Assembly (NCBI GenBank): GCA_003427395.1
Contig: BFEA01000054.1
Location: 308,184 to 335,165 of the forward strand
Source: Chara braunii
Taxonomy: Eukaryota; Streptophyta; Charophyceae; Charales; Characeae
Length of the DNA stretch: 26,982 nt
Reading direction: 5' to 3'
Position 1 is the first letter of the stretch; each line of letters starts with the position of its first letter. The position numbers were made by a program, and so were the translations under genes. This document shows positions 9,770-18,184 of this stretch, one piece after another. The notes beneath the pieces are model-generated. The model worked only from the letters and a program-made list of their open reading frames with translations, did no database searches and was not told where the DNA came from.

Positions 9770-11524
9770 AAAGAAAAAAAAGAAAAAAGTGCAGGGCAAA
9801 TCTATATCAGTATAATATCATTGCTACTTAAGAAGACGCCGACATGTTTCTAAAATCGAAACACCATTCGCAAAAGAACTATGAGCTATAAACTACAAAT
9901 CTCGAGAATGCACGAGGGAATTCGCAAGAAGTTAACAAAATAACCCTAAAATTATTTCCAAGAACGTGCTAAATTCTTAGGTGCATAACAACTCTTAAAT
10001 TACATCCATTCTTAGATCGAGGTATTGAAACCGGACACATTAATATTATCGGTGGAAAATTGACGATTTAAAACGAACAGGAGATCGGCCACATATAGAA
10101 AGTCGAAGGGGATTCAAGGGAATTCAAAAAGAGGAAGAGGTGGATAATCGCGACCACATAATATACGAATGGGGAAGGTATAAACCAGATTTTTCAGAAT
10201 GGCACAGGGTCGAGCGTAGGACACTCCCTACACCACTCAAGGCATGGGTGACCATATGTCACTATTCCTGCTCGCGCCTGGGTAACGTTCCCACCGCCAC
10301 TGGTGAGTCTCCCACTCCTGCTGATGGCGCCGCCGCCCAATGGTCTTCAGGGTTTTGCATACCCAACTGCGGTCTCGTTCCTTCATCATGTCGATTCCCC
10401 AGATTTTACCGTTAATACATGAGTGTTGAAGATATAAGCAGGACTTCCCAAGATGACCACTGGTCGAGCGTAAAACACTCCTCACGCCACTCAAGGCATA
10501 TGTGACCCTGCATCACTGTTTCATGCGCTTGAAGAGCTACCATTTTCAGAAATTGAACTTCGATGTGTCCCGGTAGACAGAATGTCAAACCCTTTATAAT
10601 ATCGAGACACAAGTACCCAGTCTAAAAAAACTAGAACAGTACTTTACAAGACTACGAGAGTCTCTGAATTGCAACTGCGTTCGATACAACACAACACAAC
10701 ATGCACAAATCCTGAGTCAAGCAACATCTCCCACAATGTCATAAGAAATCTACAAACATGGGTCCTACGAATCATGCTAGCAAAGCTAGTGCCAAACACC
10801 CAGAACCAAAAACCTAACGAGCACTGCAAGCAGAGCTACCAAGAACCACATTAGAATAAGGAAAGTGAAAAATCCACACGAAGTAACTCACAACAAATAA
10901 ATCTCAATCCAACCACTAACGTCAAGACTATTACTAACCGTCTCAACAACCACAAGAAACACACACACCGCTCGACAGACACGAGAGAGAATTTACATAA
11001 TAGACTTAGATCTGCCGCGACGCTAAGTGTACTCCGTGATTAACTACATGCATACTTGGCTCTCACTCAAGATATATCGCATATAAAAGCAACCTAATAT
11101 GTAACCTTGCTAAATTACCGAAACTAACCTAAACTATGTCTACATGCAAACAAGATGTGGCGAAGAAGACCTACCAAATTACTAAGTTAAAACATATTGA
11201 ATAAATCACAACGCCATTCTTGCTAATACTGTGGCGCAGGGCGTTTTTCTCTCCTCTCATACTGTGTTGTGTTGTAGAAAGGTCCAACGAAACTTGTTGA
11301 AGCCTTTGGACATGTCGAAGCGCTGCCACCGCAGCCGCACGCTCTTCCATTCCGTCCAGATACGCCGCTTTACCTTCCATGCTTTTCCTAGTAATCACGG
11401 CAGTCGAGATAGCATATCATGGAAATACAACACATGACCTTTAGATGGTGAGAAAGGAACCCCCCCTTTTTCAGCAGAAGGCTGGAGGAGAGGATGTCTC
11501 CTCTAGTGTCGAAATCCAATTAGG
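9770..11524. other. Unassigned non-coding stretch
   Basis: There is no convincing gene over 1.7 kb. It is moderately AT-rich with short frames on both strands. One minus-strand frame (11398-11171) is Ala/Arg/Gln-rich and could be a decayed exon, but nothing identifies it. A diverged pair of direct repeats lies at 10208-10280 and 10462-10532. Confidence 0.5.
10208..10532 (+). repeat. Pair of ~70-bp direct repeats, 254 bp apart
   Basis: GGTCGAGCGTAGGACACTCC...CCACTCAAGGCATGGGTGACC at 10208 recurs as GGTCGAGCGTAAAACACTCC...CCACTCAAGGCATATGTGACC at 10462. They are roughly 75-80% identical by eye. This could be two arms of a decayed repeat or an old tandem duplication. Confidence 0.7.
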
Positions 11525-12049
11525 TCAACAGAAAAATATCCCAGAATTAAATAATCATTCTAGAGCAAAATTACATTCTAAATTTCAAATTTTCATTCCA
11601 TCTTAAAAAATGTCATTCCAATTTTAAAATTTTCCGTCTTACTTGAAAACTTTCCTTCCAAGAATGGGGTATCTCCTTTTATTTGAACTGCATGCTAGAG
11701 ATGGAATGGAAGTCTGGATGAGTTCATGAAATATTTTAATTGAACTGTCATTCTAGGTAAGGATTTCCAGTCATAAATAGGTTAATCCGATATAAATTAG
11801 ACGACATTTGTTGTAGTAGAATGAAAGTCTAATTAAAACATTTCATAAACTCGTCCAGACTTCCATTCCATCTTGAACAAATAGATGTAGTTGGAAGAGA
11901 AAGGTCATAATTAGACGGGAACTTATCAAATTAAATTGAAAATTTTATAATAGGACAAACATTGGATTGATAATTTATAAATATGAAGGACTTTTTTTTT
12001 ATGGAATGTTTTTTCAACTTTCATTTCTCATGGGAATTTTTCTGTTGGA
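11525..12049 (+). mobile_element. 525-bp terminal-inverted-repeat element, copy 2
   Basis: It aligns end to end with 7441-7965, close to 90% identical by eye, and has the same 525-bp length and orientation. Ends are TCAACAGAAAAATATCCCA and, on the complement, TCCAACAGAAAAATTCCCA. No target duplication is visible: TTAGG lies to the left and ACGAT to the right. The right end runs straight into U6 snRNA sequence sharing TTGGA with the element end, so the right flank may have been rearranged after insertion. Confidence 0.85.
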
Positions 12050-12100
12050 ACGATACAGAGGAGATTAGCATGGCCCCTGCACAATAATTTTGAAAAAAGG
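12045..12100 (+). pseudogene. U6 snRNA fragment (pseudogene)
   Basis: TTGGAACGATACAGAGGAGA then TTAGCATGGCCCCTGC matches the conserved central U6 segment, including ACAGAG (the 5' splice-site pairing box), with one A-to-G change. After CCTGC about 13 nt appear deleted, and CACAATAATTTTGAAAAAAGG fits a decayed U6 3' part (CACAAATCGAGAAATGG). The U6 5' stem and promoter are absent, so it is not functional. The left edge is the end of the 525-bp element. Confidence 0.85.
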
Positions 12101-12129
12101 AAAAAAAAAGGGGGAGAAACTATGAGGGA

Positions 12130-12287
12130 GTAAAAAAAATGAGTTACAATTGCACTATAGGCCAAGATACAGTTTCGAATTGCAGTTCGGACAATGTATA
12201 TAACCCGTCTTTCTGGCCAGGTAGGGTGGCCGAAGTGCTATTGCAAACTGTATATTGCCCCATAGTGCAATTATAACTCGTTTTTGT
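12130..12287. mobile_element. Hairpin (foldback) MITE-like element
   Basis: The left arm (about 12132-12190; GAGTTACAATTGCACTATAG) is the reverse complement, with about ten mismatches, of the right arm (about 12230-12285; CATAGTGCAATTATAACTCG). The loop is about 40 bp. Arms of about 56 bp and no coding sequence fit a stowaway-like or foldback non-autonomous element. No target duplication can be asserted. Confidence 0.75.
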
Positions 12288-12479
12288 GACTCTACTGAAG
12301 TTAGCCCCCCTAAAAAAAAGTTAATTGCCTACTTATTTTCGTGACAATTTCAAAGATAACGACTTTCAGCTCCTGGTAAAACAAACGACACTGTTAATTC
12401 ATTCTCGATATCGAAAAGGAACATTCAACTCAAGATATGCCTACCAAACACAGATTGTTGTCGGTGTAAAATAATCCAT
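12288..12479. other. Short unassigned stretch
   Basis: Nothing recognisable lies between the hairpin element and the 3' side of LINE-C. No T-run marks a LINE-C poly(A) tail here. Confidence 0.4.
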
Positions 12480-13400
12480 TGTCAACTGGGCAGGAGAGTG
12501 CCCCTCTTGACCAACCTTGTCCAAGCAGTGAGTCTACCTCAGCCTAACTTGACTGGGGTGATCGACACACCTAAGAGGGTCGAAGCCAATCATAGATAGT
12601 CATTCTCCCTTCTGTCGAAATTGAGGAGAATTTAACGGCCTTTGCCCAGGTCTTGTCGAACCAGTAGAGGTTTTTTTTCTGTCGGCCCTCTCTGCCTTTC
12701 CGGTCAGCCAGGGTCATAGTTCTCACGTTAGTCACGATCCTGATTTGTGATTGTTGTTGATATATAATTATTTGCTCGCCTTTGAATACGATTGTGTTTC
12801 GAGCTTGCCAAATCTCTTGAAGCAGAATGCTCCTGCAGACCAGTGCGACGTAGCCCCAACCTTCTAGGAGTTTTCATGTTTTGTCTGGAAGGATACTGTA
12901 CAACATCTAGTCATCGTCCCAAGGGAATTCCCTGTTTGTCAGATCATTCCAGTGTTGCTGCCACCAAATCCATGCCTCATCTACCAGAGGGCAGTCCACC
13001 CACAGGTGTGCATTGGACTTCCACCAATAGTTACATCTAAAGCAAGTGATTGAGATGTTCATGCCTCTTGAAACCAGCCAGTGCGTCATGGGGATAATCA
13101 TCAAGGACTGCAGCCTAGTAGATTAGTTGACCTCTGCGATGACAGTTTGGACAGTGTTCTCCAGAGATTGTCACGGTTCCAATTGGGCTGAGGGTTGTTC
13201 TCGCCCTTGATTTTCTCGAATCTTCTCTCTGTGATGGTTATTGGAGTTTTGAGATGAGCTTGACGTAGTGAGGTTACCCCTTGTTTGGTGGAGTATTGAA
13301 CCATTGGAATGTCTTTGAGAGTCCGGCCTTCTATCTGTGTATTCTTCTAACCAAAGGTCGCCGGTTCCACTCGAAATAGATCAACATTGCTCAGGAGTTG

Positions 13401-13405
13401 CCCCC

Positions 13406-13451
<46 letters not shown>
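13401..13451. repeat. Long poly(C) tract (45 consecutive C)
   Basis: CCCCCT is followed by 45 uninterrupted C (13407-13451), inside the post-RT part of LINE-C (poly-G on its sense strand). Such a run may be real slippage or a sequencing artefact, and its length should not be trusted. Confidence 0.9.
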
Positions 13452-14549
13452 AGGCTGCACCCTTACTTCAATACACGATCTCCCAGGTATGTTATTGAGC
13501 CACCTCTTCCTCCCATTTTCATATGCTATTCTTCAACCTTTATTCATGTGGTGAGTTTAGACCCCACCACTTTCCAAATTATCTATTGGTTGTTTTGAGA
13601 CCACACCCATGTGCCCGCTGAGTTCTCTGACTCTGAGCGGATCGGACTGACGCAGTGGGTTGGGATCGCCCTTATAATCTTCTTAAGGTTTGCTTCAACA
13701 CTATGCAGTCCGGGTAGTGAAAGACGTAGCTCCCTCATGATCTTCCATTCATTGTTGTTGAAGTTCTACAAATGCTTGACTTGAATAATTCCCTTCTCGA
13801 TCCATGAACGATCGAAGTTGCTTGGCCCTTCTGCTGCTGAGAATTGCTTCAAATCAGATTGCAAGATATATGGGTTTTCAAAAAGGAGCTGATGTACGAC
13901 TTCTTCTTTTGTGGTTGGGATAACCCACTACTGAGGGAATTTTTTTTTCCAAGTATACAAATTTTTTGTCCACACTCTCGATTTGATCTTTCTATTGAGA
14001 TATGAGGGGATTAGACAGTACAACCATACATCACTCGGGTTGCGAAGAGACCATTCTTCTGCTAGGATATACGAACTAACTGTAGTCACTCCTTGTTAGA
14101 AACGTCAAACATCATGATGACTTTGATAACCCATTTGGCTAACAAAGCTAAGTTATAATCTCTTCAAGTTAGATCTAAAATGTCGAGGCCCCTTTGGACC
14201 CTTAGCTGGATGAGGGTTTCTTGTACTGATTTTGATATGAACCGTTGATCTTCTTCCGTCGTGGGCTTCCACAAGTATCTTGTAGCTACCCGCTTTACTG
14301 AAGAATGTGTTGTGGTGCCGAGTAGACATATTGACAATGGGAACTATAGCAGAGAGAATGATGCTAAGGACAACACCAATGGGCACCCAAAAAGGGAAAG
14401 TTTGTGGTTCCGCAGCCATTGGCTAATCTGAGCAGTAACCTTATCCGCTAGAAGTCGGTTTTGAGCACTAGAGTAGTCTGTCATTGATATCAGAACGCCT
14501 ATAAACCGCTATGATTTGTCAGCGGGGACTCGTCTCAACCCACAGTCTT

Positions 14550-14711
14550 CCTGAATCGTATATGGAGCTGAAAGGAAAAAGGTTGATTTCGACCAATTAA
14601 TTGAACCCTCAGAGAGATAACAATATTTTACCTGAATCGTATATGGAGCTGGAAGGAAGAAGTTTGATTTCAACCAATTAATTGAAGCCTCAAAGAGATA
14701 ACAATATTCAT
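14550..14711 (-). repeat. In-frame 81-bp tandem duplication inside LINE-C RT
   Basis: Units 14550-14630 and 14631-14711 both start CCTGAATCGTATATGGAGCT and are roughly 89% identical. Each encodes a 27-residue piece of the region just after the LADD box (EYCYLFEASINWLK-like). 81 is a multiple of three, so the frame is kept. Confidence 0.9.
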
Positions 14712-15479
14712 CTAGTACTAATTTAACTTCTTGACGGGTTGAGTGAGTATTTTGGCATGCAATGGTTAAGTCATCAGCTAAAGCCTCACCTTTCCACTGG
14801 AAGGAGGGGGTTAGTACGAGGTCTGTTATTTTGGGGTTTTGTCTGATATTGTGTAGAAAAATTTAAAGTTGTAGCACAAATAGGAGGGGGGCTAAATGAC
14901 ACCCCTGCCTCAGACATTGCCTGCGCATACATAGCCTTGAAGTAGTTTAGGAAACCCTGACTGAAGCCCATTTGAACCAAGGTGGTGAAAACGACGGCCC
15001 AAACCACCTTGTCATAGACTTTTTCCATCTCTAGAAGCATCACTGCCACATCTTTTTCTTCTGCACCGATCATCTTTAAAGTTTGAACTGTTCTCAAGAT
15101 GTTGTGGAAAATACATCGTCCTTAACGAATGCCCCCTCTTCCCAACCTACCAGGTTGGGAGTGTGGTCTGACAGGTAAAAAAACAATGTGTTGACCAATA
15201 ACTTGTAGGTGACATTTAACACTTTCAAACCTCCGTCTTGTCTCCCTTCTTGTAAAAAAGGGAGATGACCCCTTTGGCGAACCCTGTCGGGAGGGTGCCC
15301 ATGGACTGGGCGCTATTATAGATTTGACACAGAAAGAGGGCGAAGGCTTGTCAAACATTAGCGAACAGTTCAGCACGAAGTCCGTCTAATCCGGGACATT
15401 TGCCCCGTGCTATTTGTTTGACCGTCTTCAATAATTCTAATTCTGTGATGAGTGCGTCTATGTATGTTCTTGCTTGCAC

Positions 15480-15840
15480 ATAAATATACGCATATGTTTT
15501 ATTCCACAAAAAAATTCGAGATAAAAATCTGAATCAAAACAATCAAAAGGTCTACGAGTTCTGACAATGTTCCAAAAATATTATAGAGCAAAGAAGCACA
15601 TCATGATTTTATGAGTTTCAAATGTTGTCTTCATTCCTAAATCAAAGGGATGACAAAACTCTAGGATCATTTTTTTAGTCTGTTGTAGGATTAAGGATCA
15701 AAATGTCATCTTTGTCATTCTATCATATCCTAAGATGCTGCGGAGTTTCGACCACTCTGGCCATAATGATTATGTTTGCTTGCTTAACTCAAAATTATAT
15801 ATATATATATATTCAATTGAAGTAAGACCAAACATTTTTT
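15480..15840. other. AT-rich interruption inside LINE-C
   Basis: About 360 bp of AT-rich sequence with a short (TA)n run near 15798 lies between the endonuclease remnant and the start of RT. In LINE-D this interval codes for a ~250-residue linker. No such protein is readable here and no terminal repeats are seen. It is either an unidentified insertion with loss of the linker, or linker decayed beyond recognition. Confidence 0.45.
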
Positions 15841-16290
15841 TTCTGATAAAAAATAGTCGGAAAATGGATCGTCGTCCATCTTAGCTTTTGCAAAGGTTAT
15901 TTTCATTAGTAGACCTTTTGCTTTCCAGGTTCGCCTGACCGCCTTCATTAAAGAGAACTGTATGGGGGCGGCTCAAACGATTTCAATGCTCACTTAAGTC
16001 CATTCTTCTTCTGTATCAAAGAGGTATTTCTCTATCGATTCTCTTGTAATCAAATTTATGTGGATTGGGTAATGGTCGAAGAGTTTTGAGAAAGATGAAC
16101 GACTTCTGCGAGTACATTTCACTGCTACCATGCAGATCGAAGTGAGGTTTAACTTTTAACATAAGTTCAGATCCTCGGTTCGACCCGTCTTTGACAACCT
16201 ATGTAGTCTGCCTGAGGTAAGGGTTGACTAGGAGGTTTGTTGGTTGCTTTGTCCTCCTAAGTAATGATTGCTCTTTCAGTTTCTCGAATG

Positions 16291-16995
16291 ATGAAGTACT
16301 CGCCTTCATCATAAGGACAATCGAAGCAATGCCGTAGTCACGGTAACCTCGTAAAGACAACCGCTACGTTCATTGTTTACGCCGGGTCTGCACTTCTAAT
16401 GGTGCGAACCCCATCCACGAGAGTGACGCCTATGTGTGAAGACTAGTCCTTCTTGCAGAGTGACGCTTCTTATGTCTCCAACCTTTCATTCCAACGGTGA
16501 CACCTAAGACGGTATCTGCGAGGATACCAAGTCGGCCCTTTGTTACTCAGGACTCGAAGAGAAGCCGGTCCCACCCTATGCCACCACGCACCCAACCCTC
16601 TAAGAAGTGGTCTATGGGTACTCCTTCCCCTCGCTCGAGTGCAAACTCGGATCTGCGAGGTTGGACCGTCACCACCCAGTCCGCAGAGTACCACCCCCGA
16701 CAAGTCGTGTCGCCTCCAAGTCGATAACAGGGCCGACTCCTAAAACATATGAACCCCCGCTTTGAATGCTTCCTCGAGAGAGGGGACGATCGAGCCTAAA
16801 GCGGAACCGTCCATCTCGTCCTCCTGCTTAACTCGGGACTAAACCAGCAGCAGTGTACCCCACTTATTAGGTGTGCAAAATCGTAGTCACACCTAATTGA
16901 GCACGTGTCTGAAGAGCGCACAAGCTATCCCTCGGTTGGAAAGGTGGTGAGGCTCCTCGTCCATAGCATGCCCCACAATGAAAAATATCATAACC

Positions 16996-16997
<2 letters not shown>
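16291..16997. other. Unassigned stretch, possibly part of an unrecognised repeat
   Basis: No gene is recognised. Short Ser/Arg/Pro-rich frames overlap on both strands without domains. It might be LTR-like or satellite sequence, but there is no second copy in the window to compare. Confidence 0.4.
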
Positions 16998-17066
<69 letters not shown>

Positions 17067-17067
17067 N

Positions 17068-17129
<62 letters not shown>
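16998..17129. repeat. Compound microsatellite (CT)n-N-(CA)n
   Basis: About 35 CT repeats and about 31 CA repeats meet at a single N (17067). The N marks an unresolved base at the joint, so repeat lengths are unreliable. Apparent ORFs through it are artefacts. Confidence 0.95.
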
Positions 17130-17131
<2 letters not shown>

Positions 17132-17245
17132 TCCGTGTACAAACTTTAAAATGTTCAAAAAATGCTCTTGCAAGTTTTCCCACCGTTACAAGCGAGGTGA
17201 AGAGCATTAATGCCAGCAAACAATGTTGGGCAACAGTTGCTTAGA

Positions 17246-17280
17246 CAATGCACTGTTGCTTAAAAAATGCACTGTTGCTT
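17246..17280 (+). repeat. Short tandem motif ATGCACTGTTGCTT
   Basis: ATGCACTGTTGCTT occurs twice with a 19-bp period (17246-17261 and 17265-17280), and related GTTGCTT/GTTGCTC words recur from 17230 to 17315. It is a minor degenerate tandem repeat. Confidence 0.6.
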
Positions 17281-17364
17281 TTGGCAGGAATGGTTGCTCC
17301 AACGAAGGAAACGTTGCTCGAACCTGAAAAGCTACACATGGTTTTTTCTGTTGATGGTCCGCAA

Positions 17365-17467
17365 AGGTAGTGTGAGGTGAAATTGAGAGGGAATTAGCCA
17401 CCTACACTACCTGCAGGGTGGGCTACCCCCTCCCCCCCCCGTCTCTCAATTTCACCTCACACTACCT
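17365..17467. repeat. Perfect 25-bp inverted repeat
   Basis: The arm 17365-17389 (starts AGGTAGTGTGAGGTGAAATT) is the exact reverse complement of 17443-17467 (ends TTCACCTCACACTACCT). The 53-bp spacer contains a C10 run. A perfect match implies recent formation or selection. It may be a small foldback element. Confidence 0.9.
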
Positions 17468-17469
17468 AC

Positions 17470-17800
17470 CTACCACTACTCGTAATTATAGTCATATGGG
17501 GAACCCCGTCGCACTCAGAACCGTGTTCACTAGAGAACATGCGGGGGCTGCTCCCAACCTGCAGGTGGGCGATACCGGCTAGGGGACAGCCAGTAGCATC
17601 AGGGACCATGCCAATAGGACTAATCCCTGTGCCTCCCCTCAGTCCCCTCCCCTACGAACATCAGCAGACTCTGCTCGTGCCGATCTGGGGATCGGTGGCG
17701 GGCTCGAAAAATGCCCACGAAGGTTCACGAATGGGTATTGAACCCACGACCTCCTGAATGCCAATTGCGAGCCTTACCAACTGAGGTAGTTCGCTGGGTT
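17470..17800 (-). mobile_element. tRNA-derived SINE-like unit
   Basis: On the - strand, TACCTCAGTTGG (complement of 17777-17788) resembles a Pol III A box, and GGTTCAATACC (complement of 17734-17744) is a near-perfect B box 33 bp downstream, spaced as in a tRNA. The acceptor and anticodon stems do not fold as a real tRNA, and about 250 bp of unrelated sequence follows. This head-plus-body layout suggests a SINE. The 3' end is not clear; no poly(A) was seen. Confidence 0.55.
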
Positions 17801-18151
17801 GCCTTTTCTTCTGTGTTTTTCTCTACCCCTTTCGTTCTTTGTTGGAGGCCCAGCGGTGGGCGCGTGCGCCGCCACGTAGGAGACAGCTGCTATTGTTGAT
17901 GTCGGTGACGGTACATCCATGTAAGCAAAAGGACTTACTCGTCGAAATCTTTGAGGCGATTCGCCGACTTTCTGATGGCCAATAGCGCCGCCTTATAGAC
18001 TAATCAAAGATTACGTCAGGTAGGCTGTTTTTTCTTTTTTTTGGATGTAGCCTAATTCACGATTACGCCACATTAAAAAAAAAAAAAGAAAAAAAAAAAA
18101 AGAAAAAAAAAAAGGATTACGCCGCATATGGCGAACTAAATACTGAGCCAC
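17801..18151. other. Unassigned stretch upstream of the U2 fragment, with A-rich tract
   Basis: It contains GATTACG words at about 18009, 18062 and 18114 and an A-rich tract with single G breaks (about 18074-18113). I see neither a plant snRNA upstream element (RTCCCACATCG) near 70 bp before 18152 nor a clear TATA box near -30; the nearest candidate is ACTAAATAC at about 18135-18143. Confidence 0.5.
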
Positions 18152-18184
18152 ATACCTTTCTCGGCCTTTTGGCTAAGATCAAGT
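18152..18184 (+). pseudogene. U2 snRNA 5' end (first 33 nt), truncated
   Basis: The 33 bases from ATACCTTTCTCGGCC to AAGATCAAGT match plant U2 snRNA positions 1-33 exactly. The match ends just before the branch-point-pairing GUAGUA; the window reads CTAGTG there. The rest of U2 (Sm site, 3' hairpins) is absent from the window. The start coincides with the U2 +1 position, which fits a transcript-derived copy or a U2 gene split by insertion. The sequence that follows belongs to the LINE-D leader region. Confidence 0.9.

Larger units (their letters stand above)
12480..16290 (-). mobile_element. LINE-C: degenerate L1-type retrotransposon, minus strand
   Basis: Read on the - strand, the order is a remnant of the endonuclease (about 16290-16060), an AT-rich interruption (15840-15480), the RT domain (about 15450-14540), a post-RT region, the zf-RVT motif (about 13070-12960) and an ORF2 stop at 12573-12571, followed by a short 3' region. 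ORF1 is absent. The poly(A) tail and target duplication are not visible. Confidence 0.8.
12571..16290 (-). pseudogene. LINE-C ORF2 (endonuclease remnant, RT, zf-RVT; degenerate)
   Basis: The endonuclease end shows FSKLFDHYPIHINL (about 16090-16050, the SDHKPI region). RT begins near 15450 with ELELLKTVKQIARGKCPGLDG. The catalytic region reads VMLLEMEKVYDKVVW (about 15040), versus LLLIDFEKAYDRVNW in LINE-D. The active box is EALADDLTIACQNT, with LADD at 14781-14770. A post-RT EYCYLFEASINWLKS segment is present twice because of an in-frame 81-bp duplication. The zinc motif CFRCNYWWKSNAHLWVDC (13065-13010, CX2CX9HX4C) aligns with zf-RVT of LINE-D. The C-terminus (FDKTWAK...GRMTIYDW) also matches LINE-D (FAKKWAK...GRLLFSRI). 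Many frameshifts and a C45 run (13407-13451) break the gene. Confidence 0.8.

Noticed and set aside
11171-11398. Minus-strand Ala/Arg/Gln-rich frame as a host exon
   Set aside because: There is no recognisable domain, no supporting neighbouring exons, and it is short. It cannot be supported.
13398-13598. Proline-rich open frame
   Set aside because: It is created by the C45 run and lies antisense to LINE-C coding sequence.
16470-16743. Overlapping Ser/Arg/Pro-rich frames as a gene
   Set aside because: Both strands are open because of base composition; there is no motif and no conserved start.
16291-16997. LTR of an LTR retrotransposon
   Set aside because: No second LTR, primer-binding site, polypurine tract or gag-pol remnant was found in the window.
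17720-17800. Functional tRNA gene
   Set aside because: The A and B boxes are acceptable, but acceptor and anticodon stems cannot be paired.
18152-18184. Functional U2 snRNA gene
   Set aside because: Only 33 nt match, the Sm site and 3' half are missing, and no snRNA upstream element is visible.
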